Below, piece by piece: positions 35,377-40,322 of a DNA stretch of 40,322 bases. Source of the stretch: Verrucomicrobiota bacterium (GTDB lineage Bacteria; Verrucomicrobiota; Kiritimatiellia; UBA8416; SLMC01); the NCBI GenBank assembly GCA_030018915.1, contig JASEHE010000004.1:1-40322 (forward strand). The letters run 5' to 3'. Both the position numbers and the translations under genes were made by a program. Position 1 is the first letter of the stretch; every line of letters begins with the position of its first letter. A model generated the notes under the pieces. It ran no database searches. It was not told the DNA's origin and worked only from the letters and a program-made list of their open reading frames with translations.

Positions 35377-36456
35377 CTACCCCTTCCACTGCCGGACTTG
35401 GCTCAAAACAGAGGCGACGGCTTCGGATTCCGAGACCGTGGCAACCGGTTCACCCTTGACGTACAGGGCGAATTTGCGCCGGCCGCCCGCAATGGCAATG
35501 TCGGCTTCCAGCGCCTCGCCCGGACCGTTCACCCGGCAGCCCATCACCGCCACCATGGGCCGCGGCGCCTTCGGGTTCTGCCGGTAGTACCGATCCAATT
35601 CCTCCTCGATCCGGCCGGCCGCCGCGATCACGTCCACCTCGATCCGGCCGCACGTCGGACAGGACGTCACGCTCGACCCCGGTTCACGCAGACCGAGCGA
35701 GCGAAGCAGTTCCAGCCCGACTCGAACCTCCCGGGCCGGCGTGTCGGTCAACGAAACCCGGATCGTGTCGCCGATGCCTTCGCTCAGCAAGATTCCCAGG
35801 GCAACGCACGAGCGAACCGTGCCGGCCAGGAAGGTTCCAGCTTCCGTCACCCCGAGGTGCAGCGGATAGTTCGTCCGTTCGGCGAGAAGCCGGTATGCCT
35901 CGACGGTCCGACGCGCGTCCGAAGCCTTCACGGATATCTTGATCCGCGCGAAGCCGAACTCTTCCAGCAGGCGGACGTGTCCCAACGCGCTCTCCACGAG
36001 CGCTTCGGCCGTGATGCCGCCGTGCTTGACGAGCAACTCCTTTTCGAGCGAGCCCGCATTGACTCCGATCCGGATGGGAACGCGGCGCGATTCGGCTGCC
36101 AGCGCGAGTTCCTTGACATGCCGCGGCGATCCGATGGTGCCGGGATTGATCCGAAGGCCGTCCAACCCGGCGTCCAGCGCCGCAAGCGCAAGCCGGTGGT
36201 TGAAATGGATATCGGCGATCAGCGGAATCGACGTTTGTTTGCGGATTGCGACCAGGGCCTTGGCCGCATCCTCGTCCGGAACCGCCAGCCGCGCGATGTC
36301 GCACCCAAGCGACTCGACTTCCCGAATCTGGGCCACGGCGCCGGAAACGTCCCGGGTGTCGGTCTTGGTCATGGTCTGAACGCTGACCGGGGCGCCGCCG
36401 CCCACCGGGACGCGGCCCACGAAAACCTGCCGGGTACAATACGGGATAGCGCTCAT
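35377..36456 (-). CDS. ispG: 4-hydroxy-3-methylbut-2-enyl diphosphate synthase (IspG/GcpE)
   Basis: IspG reductively opens the cyclic diphosphate MEcPP to HMBPP in the MEP isoprenoid pathway. The 359-residue protein is the short bacterial form. The N-terminal TIM-barrel has PVSVQTMTKTDT (about 23-34), ADIHFNHRLA and LRINPGTIG. The C-terminal domain supplies the [4Fe-4S] ligands Cys266 and Cys269 (SCPTCGR) and Cys307 (GCRVNGPGEA), with the neighbouring Glu. It overlaps the rseP stop by 4 bases (ATGA), completing the dxr-rseP-ispG operon. Confidence 0.96.
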   Translation of the reverse strand: MSAIPYCTRQVFVGRVPVGGGAPVSVQTMTKTDTRDVSGAVAQIREVESLGCDIARLAVPDEDAAKALVAIRKQTSIPLIADIHFNHRLALAALDAGLDGLRINPGTIGSPRHVKELALAAESRRVPIRIGVNAGSLEKELLVKHGGITAEALVESALGHVRLLEEFGFARIKISVKASDARRTVEAYRLLAERTNYPLHLGVTEAGTFLAGTVRSCVALGILLSEGIGDTIRVSLTDTPAREVRVGLELLRSLGLREPGSSVTSCPTCGRIEVDVIAAAGRIEEELDRYYRQNPKAPRPMVAVMGCRVNGPGEALEADIAIAGGRRKFALYVKGEPVATVSESEAVASVLSQVRQWKG

Positions 36457-37931
36457 CGGTTCTCCGACGGCGCCTCAGGCGGGCTGGAAGGCGGCGCACC
36501 GGAGTTCGGTTGGTCGGTCTCTTCCGGGTTCGCGTCGGGTTCTCGGCTCGAAGCATCCGGGTTGCCCTTTACCATCCGCCGCGCGCGCGCGCCCCAGGTG
36601 GTGAAGCGGTCCAGATCACGGACGCTGAGGAAGACCAACAACCCCATCAGAAGCGCCATACAGACGTTGACCAGCGCGCCGGCGACCTTCTCGGGAACGG
36701 GCCGCCGCGCGCCGGCCTCCCAGAGCGAAAACAAGATATGTCCGCCGTCAAGCACCGGGATCGGTAACAGGTTGATAATCGCCAGGTTGACGTTCAGGAA
36801 GCCGATGAACCAGACGGCCAACATGAACGACAGCTTGGTCACGTGCCAGATTCCAAGGATCACGGCAACCGGGCCGCCCACGGCGCTTTGCGCGGCGCCC
36901 GCCGTCTTGGGATTTGTCAGGGCGGCCAGCACCCGGAAAATCGCCGTGGCGTGATCCCTGAGCTGATCGCATGGAGTCGGGCGTATGACCGCGCCGGTGT
37001 CCAACAGAGCGTGGCTGAACTTGATGCCCAGCCGGTATTCATTGGTCTCGGAATCCAACCGTGGCGCGACCGTCAGCGCCAAGTCTTCCGACTTCCCCCT
37101 TTGCGCCGGCCGCCGGATTTTCAAGGCGACAGGCCGGCCTTTCGCCTCCTGAACGATTTGGCGCACATGGGCGGCGCTCAGCACGGAAACGCCGTTCACT
37201 TCCAGAACGCAATCGCCCTCGCGCGCGCCGGCCTCGCGCGCGGCGCTATCCTCAACCAACTCATCCACTTTGCAGAGGTCCGGGCCCAACACCCCGGGAA
37301 TCATGCGCTCGCCGGTCTCCGCCTTCTCCGTCTTGAGCCGGATCGTCTTGCTCGACGAGTCCTGGGCCGCAACAACCAGCGTCACCTCTGTGGCCAGAGC
37401 GGCTTCCATCCGCGCGTCGCGCCAGGTCCGGACCGGCCGGCCGTTGACCGACAGAATGCGATCAGCCAGGCGAAGCCCTTGCGCATAAGCCTCTCCGTTC
37501 CGATCTATAAAGCCGACCGCCGAGTTGAACTCCTGTGGAATCCCCACCCAGTACACTATCCAGGCAATCAGGACAGCCAGCAGGACGTTGCCCGTGGCGC
37601 CTGCCAGGGACACAACGATCTTCTTCCAGGCCGGGGCCGGCGGCAGAATCTTCGGTTCCGATCCGTCGCTTTCCGATGTCTGGATGCGGCTCATGCCGGC
37701 AGGATCGATCTGCGGGAGGGCGACGTATCCGCCGAACGGGATCAAGCCGATCTTGTACACAATACCCTTACGTCGTTTCTTCCAGATCGCCGGTCCGAAG
37801 CCCATGGAAAAAACCTCTACGACCAGTCCAAGCGCGCGGGCGGAAAGGTAATGCCCGAACTCGTGAACGAGAATCGTAATCCCCAGGAAGACAACCAGCA
37901 AAATCAACACGGCTATGCCGGGTAATTCCAT
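36453..37931 (-). CDS. rseP: RseP/YaeL-family site-2 metalloprotease
   Basis: This intramembrane zinc protease cleaves transmembrane segments, classically of anti-sigma factors. The 492-residue protein has the HEFGH motif (23-27) in the first membrane helix, followed by MGFGPAIW. A periplasmic section (about 140-330) holds two PDZ-like domains (GLRLADRILSVNGRPV; AGAREGDCVLEVNGVSV). The last helices carry NLLPIPVLDGGH (about 387-398), whose Asp is the third zinc ligand. An unusual Pro/Asp/Glu-rich cytoplasmic tail of about 45 residues follows and looks disordered. It lies 64 bases after dxr and overlaps ispG. No rseA-like anti-sigma gene is in the window, so its substrate is unknown. Confidence 0.93.
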   Translation of the reverse strand: MELPGIAVLILLVVFLGITILVHEFGHYLSARALGLVVEVFSMGFGPAIWKKRRKGIVYKIGLIPFGGYVALPQIDPAGMSRIQTSESDGSEPKILPPAPAWKKIVVSLAGATGNVLLAVLIAWIVYWVGIPQEFNSAVGFIDRNGEAYAQGLRLADRILSVNGRPVRTWRDARMEAALATEVTLVVAAQDSSSKTIRLKTEKAETGERMIPGVLGPDLCKVDELVEDSAAREAGAREGDCVLEVNGVSVLSAAHVRQIVQEAKGRPVALKIRRPAQRGKSEDLALTVAPRLDSETNEYRLGIKFSHALLDTGAVIRPTPCDQLRDHATAIFRVLAALTNPKTAGAAQSAVGGPVAVILGIWHVTKLSFMLAVWFIGFLNVNLAIINLLPIPVLDGGHILFSLWEAGARRPVPEKVAGALVNVCMALLMGLLVFLSVRDLDRFTTWGARARRMVKGNPDASSREPDANPEETDQPNSGAPPSSPPEAPSENR

Positions 37932-37995
37932 TCCGAATTCCTTTCGCGCCGGCTGCCATGCTGAAACCGGCAGCCGTTCGTCCGGCCCGTTCCCG

Positions 37996-39186
37996 TCACG
38001 GCGCGCGGCACATTTCCACGGCCAGGTCCCGGGAAAAGCGATCCGCCGCGAGGACCGTGTCCAGGTCCGGGCTCGGCGCGCGGCGATGCCGATCCATCAC
38101 TTTTCCCACGACTTCCCAGATTCCCGAGAAGGCGATCCGTCCTTCCAGGAATGCCCGCACGGCGACCTCGTTGGCGCCGTTGAGGACCGCCGGCATTGTC
38201 CCGCCGGCTTTCGCCGCTTCGCGGGCCAGCCGCAGGCACGGGAAACGCCTTTCGTCCGGACAAAAGAAGCGCAATCCCTTGATCCGCGTCAGGTCCAGAG
38301 GCGGCAGCCCTCCATCCAGTCGCTCAGGATACGTCAAAGCGTACTGGATGGCAAACCGCATATCCGGAACGCTGAGCTGGGCCAGAACGCTGCCGTCCAC
38401 GAACTCGACCATCGAGTGGAGGATGCTTTGGGGGTGAACGAGGATGTCTATCTTCCGGATCGGCACATCGAAGAGCCAGCGGGCCTCCATCATCTCCAGC
38501 CCCTTGTTCATCAACGTCGCGGAATCTACGCTGACTTTCCTGCCCATGTTCCAGTTGGGATGAGCCAGCGCCTGCGCAACCGTCACTCGATCAAACGCGA
38601 CGCGCTTCCGGAACGCGAACGGCCCCCCGGAAGCGGTGAGGATCAGCCGCCGGATGCCCCGGGCTTCCCTGCCTTCGCGATCAGGCTTATGATTCCCGTT
38701 CTCCACGGCGCCGGCCAGGCACTGAAAGATGGCGCTCTGCTCGCTGTCTATCGGCAAAAGCCGCCCACCGTACTTCCGGCACGCCAGTGCCACGAGGTGT
38801 CCCGCGACCACGAGCACTTCCTTGGTTGCCAGCGCCACGTCGCACCCGAGCCGCAGCGCGGCGAGCACCGGCCTCAGCCCGGCAGTGCCGACCACCGCGC
38901 ATACGACGACATCCGCCTCGTGGAGCGTCGCAAGCTGTTCGAGACCCTCTGTCCCGGCATGAACGCGGACGCCGCGCGGCGCCTGGCAGGCGCAGCGGCG
39001 CGCCCCGGCGGCGTCGGCCACGGCCACGTGTTTCACGCCCAACTGCCGCGCCTGTTCCAGAAGCCGGCGGTGGTTCCGGTGGGTCGCCAGGCCGACGATC
39101 TTGAACGCCGGCCGCAGCGCCCGCGCAACGCGAATCGTATTCTCGCCGATGGACCCCGTGCTGCCAAGAATAACGATCTTCTTCAT
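37996..39186 (-). CDS. dxr: 1-deoxy-D-xylulose 5-phosphate reductoisomerase
   Basis: Dxr converts DXP to MEP with NADPH, the committed step of the MEP pathway. The 396-residue protein has the nucleotide-binding loop GSTGSIGENT (8-17), ALATKEVLVVAG, the metal/substrate motif LPIDSEQSAIFQ, the flexible loop ASGGPF, and NWNMGRKVSVDSATLMNKGLE-like residues in the catalytic domain, then HPQSILHSMVEF. Near the end come LNGANEVAV and the small C-terminal helical domain. ATG 39186 gives the family N-terminus MKKIVILGST. It is the first gene of the dxr-rseP-ispG operon and has its own good promoter. Confidence 0.96.
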   Translation of the reverse strand: MKKIVILGSTGSIGENTIRVARALRPAFKIVGLATHRNHRRLLEQARQLGVKHVAVADAAGARRCACQAPRGVRVHAGTEGLEQLATLHEADVVVCAVVGTAGLRPVLAALRLGCDVALATKEVLVVAGHLVALACRKYGGRLLPIDSEQSAIFQCLAGAVENGNHKPDREGREARGIRRLILTASGGPFAFRKRVAFDRVTVAQALAHPNWNMGRKVSVDSATLMNKGLEMMEARWLFDVPIRKIDILVHPQSILHSMVEFVDGSVLAQLSVPDMRFAIQYALTYPERLDGGLPPLDLTRIKGLRFFCPDERRFPCLRLAREAAKAGGTMPAVLNGANEVAVRAFLEGRIAFSGIWEVVGKVMDRHRRAPSPDLDTVLAADRFSRDLAVEMCRAP

Positions 39187-39207
39187 GTTTCGTCTTGAAC
39201 CATGCCT

Positions 39208-39236
39208 AGAATAAGACAATGATTTCCGGGTGTCTA
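39208..39236 (-). promoter_or_regulatory. Sigma70-type promoter for dxr-rseP-ispG
   Basis: On the minus strand TAGACA (39231-39236) is followed after exactly 17 bases by TATTCT (39208-39213), a 5/6 and 4/6 match. The -10 box ends 21 bases before the dxr ATG, giving a very short leader. Confidence 0.5.
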
Positions 39237-39261
39237 CCTCCTTATCCTTGCCTTGATTTCC

Positions 39262-39290
39262 TTTACGGACCGCTTGGGGCTCGGTACTAT
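39262..39290 (+). promoter_or_regulatory. Candidate promoter for the pfkB-family gene
   Basis: TTTACG (39262-39267), a 17-base spacer and TACTAT (39285-39290), both 4/6 matches, lie about 80 bases before the ATG at 39370, in the divergent gap with dxr. Confidence 0.35.
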
Positions 39291-39369
39291 TCTCCCAATC
39301 CCAATTTGGCGGCGTTCAGGGTTCAGGTCAATCGTGAACATTGCTCCCGTTGCGCGTTGCGAGGCAATC

Positions 39370-39678
39370 ATGAAAACAAACTACGACGTCATGGTTGCGG
39401 GACACCTGTGTCTGGACATCATCCCGCGCTTCACGGACACGGGCACTCGCCGTTTCGACGAGATTTTCAGGCCCGGCAAACTCGTTTTCATGCGCGGAGT
39501 CGCGATCGGCACTGGCGGGTCGGTTTCCAACACCGGCATCGTGCTGCAGCGGCTGGGCAACCGGGTATGTTTCAGCGCGCGGGTCGGCGACGACGACTTC
39601 GGAAGATTGACCGTTGAAGCGCTCAAGCGGCACGGCTGCGCCGATGGAGTTCGCGCCGTTGAAGGCGCTGACAGGTAA
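39370..39678 (+). pseudogene. N-terminal fragment of a PfkB-family sugar/nucleoside kinase
   Basis: The first 102 codons of a ribokinase/PfkB-type kinase are intact: MVAGHLCLDIIPRF (N-terminal strand and substrate region), GTGGSVSNTGIVLQRLG (the glycine-rich substrate motif) and ARVGDDDFGRLTVEALKRHG. Family members are about 300 residues and carry a C-terminal anion-hole motif near GAGD, which is absent. The frame is lost at 39675, exactly where a GTAACTACTCAG palindromic repeat begins; the stop codon is supplied by the repeat. GAGG lies about 5 bases before ATG 39370. The product is almost certainly inactive unless the rest exists elsewhere. Confidence 0.85.
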
Positions 39679-39716
39679 CTACTCAGCAGGCATCCCGCGG
39701 CGGGATGCCTGCTGAG
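39675..39716 (+). repeat. Palindromic repeat 1 with GTAACTACTCAG head
   Basis: GTAACTACTCAG (39675-39686) overlaps a perfect palindrome of 17-bp arms and a single central base (39682-39716), with core CCCGC-G-GCGGG. It interrupts the pfkB-family gene. A second copy with the same head and core but different arm sequence lies at 40270-40310. Confidence 0.8.
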
Positions 39717-39755
39717 GTAAAAGGGGCAAGCCCGCGCTGGAGTCATGGGTAAAGA

Positions 39756-40268
39756 TCACGAGGTGTTGACTGCCGGCACGAAGGGGTTGCCGAGGAACAC
39801 ACGCTGCAACGCATCCAACGCGTTGAGTCCGTTTTTGCGGGCGGTGGAGACGTATCCGCGGATGCGACAGAAGTTCACGAGGGCCTCGAAGCTGCGGAAG
39901 GTGCCGGAGATTTTCTGCCGCAGCTTCATCATGCGCAGGTCCGTTTCCGACTGGTTGTTCGTGAATGGGATCGAGAAGTTCCGCATGAAGGCGAGGATGC
40001 CATCGGAGTGGTCGCGGAAGCGGTCAAGGAGGTTGCGGGCCTTGCTCTGCTTGCGGCGGCCCCGCCGTTTCGGGCCGTGTGCCGGAGCGACCGGGTTCTG
40101 CGCATAGCCCGCTTGCACGATGCGCTCGTAGCCCTTGAGGAACCGCTCCTGGTCTGACGGCGGCAGGGCGCTCAGGCCGGCGGCGCGGGCTGTGTCGACA
40201 GCGTTCTTGATGCCCAGCAACTGGTCGATCATGCCCTTGGCCCACCGTTGAGCCTGCTCCTCCCACAG
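39756..40268 (-). pseudogene. IS66-family transposase, C-terminal fragment
   Basis: About 170 codons match the C-terminal part of IS66-type DDE transposases: EEQAQRWAKGM before the track start, the KRRGRRKQSKARNLLDR section, then NNQSETDLRMMKLRQKISG containing the last catalytic Glu, FCRIRGYVSTARKNG and the family-typical end FLGNPFVPA. The N-terminal zinc-binding domain and the two catalytic Asp residues are missing. The frame reaches a stop inside the repeat at 40270, so the gene is cut there, not merely truncated by the window. The 3' end is separated from the broken pfkB gene by about 80 bases including palindrome 1. Confidence 0.85.
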
Positions 40269-40269
40269 A

Positions 40270-40310
40270 GTAACTACTCAGGTGCCCGCCCGCAGCGGGC
40301 GCGCACCTGA
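40270..40310 (+). repeat. Palindromic repeat 2 with GTAACTACTCAG head
   Basis: GTAACTACTCAG (40270-40281) runs into a palindrome (40278-40310) of 16-bp arms with one mismatch and a single central A, core CCCGC-A-GCGGG. It cuts the IS66 transposase frame. The arm sequence (GTGCCCG) differs from copy 1 (CAGGCAT), yet the opposite arm has changed to keep most pairs. Confidence 0.8.
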
Positions 40311-40322
40311 AGGAATTGGCCC

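Larger units (their letters stand above)
39675..40322. mobile_element. IS66-related insertion region at the contig end
   Basis: The segment from the pfkB break to the window end contains the transposase fragment and two same-orientation palindromic repeats about 595 bases apart. The GTAA at the repeat start is, from memory, compatible with IS66-family ends, but I cannot find an inverted partner or target duplication. It could be one IS66 copy interrupted by another, or an old IS66 copy hit by small palindromic elements. Confidence 0.6.

Noticed and set aside
36453-39186. dxr-rseP-ispG as a novel cluster
   Set aside because: MEP pathway genes next to rseP are a known bacterial arrangement, so this is ordinary.

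Overview
The window looks like a GC-rich bacterial chromosome fragment, probably one whole contig, because its right end runs into repeated mobile DNA. My best guess is an anaerobic member of the PVC group, most likely Kiritimatiellota, Lentisphaerota or Verrucomicrobiota. This is inference: it rests on a giant DUF2341/LamG/Calx-beta surface protein, the dxr-rseP-ispG cluster, a TMTC-like TPR membrane protein and a group 3b-type [NiFe] hydrogenase. I see no rRNA, tRNA or CRISPR array.

Layout. (1) 1-6.2 kb: an unknown membrane-anchored coiled-coil protein with three NDQL-type repeats (-), a kup potassium transporter broken by about five frameshifts (+), and glutamine-dependent NAD+ synthetase coupled to a 49-residue membrane protein (-). 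(2) 6.3-9.2 kb: a two-gene plus-strand operon, a methylmalonate-semialdehyde-type dehydrogenase and a class III aminotransferase, suggesting beta-alanine or beta-amino acid breakdown. (3) 9.3-14.7 kb (-): CBS-domain protein, then hydrogenase beta, gamma, delta (small) and alpha (large) subunits, maturation protease and hypA. (4) 14.9-18.8 kb (-): a single-chain type IIG restriction-modification enzyme lying between the hydrogenase operon and the remaining maturation genes. (5) 19.1-24.3 kb (-): hypB-hypF-hypC-hypD-hypE. Together (3) and (5) encode a complete soluble NAD(P)-linked hydrogenase and all pathway proteins for its NiFe(CN)2CO site. A fragment of a NuoF/HoxF-type NADH-binding subunit lies just beyond hypB. 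(6) 24.8-29.8 kb (-): a 1678-residue secreted modular protein. (7) 29.9-39.2 kb (-): housekeeping genes tyrS, rpsA, a TMTC-like membrane/TPR protein, and dxr-rseP-ispG of the MEP isoprenoid pathway. (8) 39.4-40.3 kb: a PfkB-family kinase gene cut off at a palindromic repeat, an IS66 transposase fragment, and a second copy of the repeat.

From 9.3 to 39.2 kb all intact genes are on the minus strand, many translationally coupled by ATGA, TGATG or TTGA overlaps. Clear decay is confined to kup, the nuoF fragment, the truncated pfkB and the IS66 remnant. The least explained signals are the paired GTAACTACTCAG-headed palindromes with co-varying stems, the CBS protein at the head of the hydrogenase operon, the nuoF remnant next to a hydrogenase locus, and the repeat-bearing coiled-coil protein at the left end.
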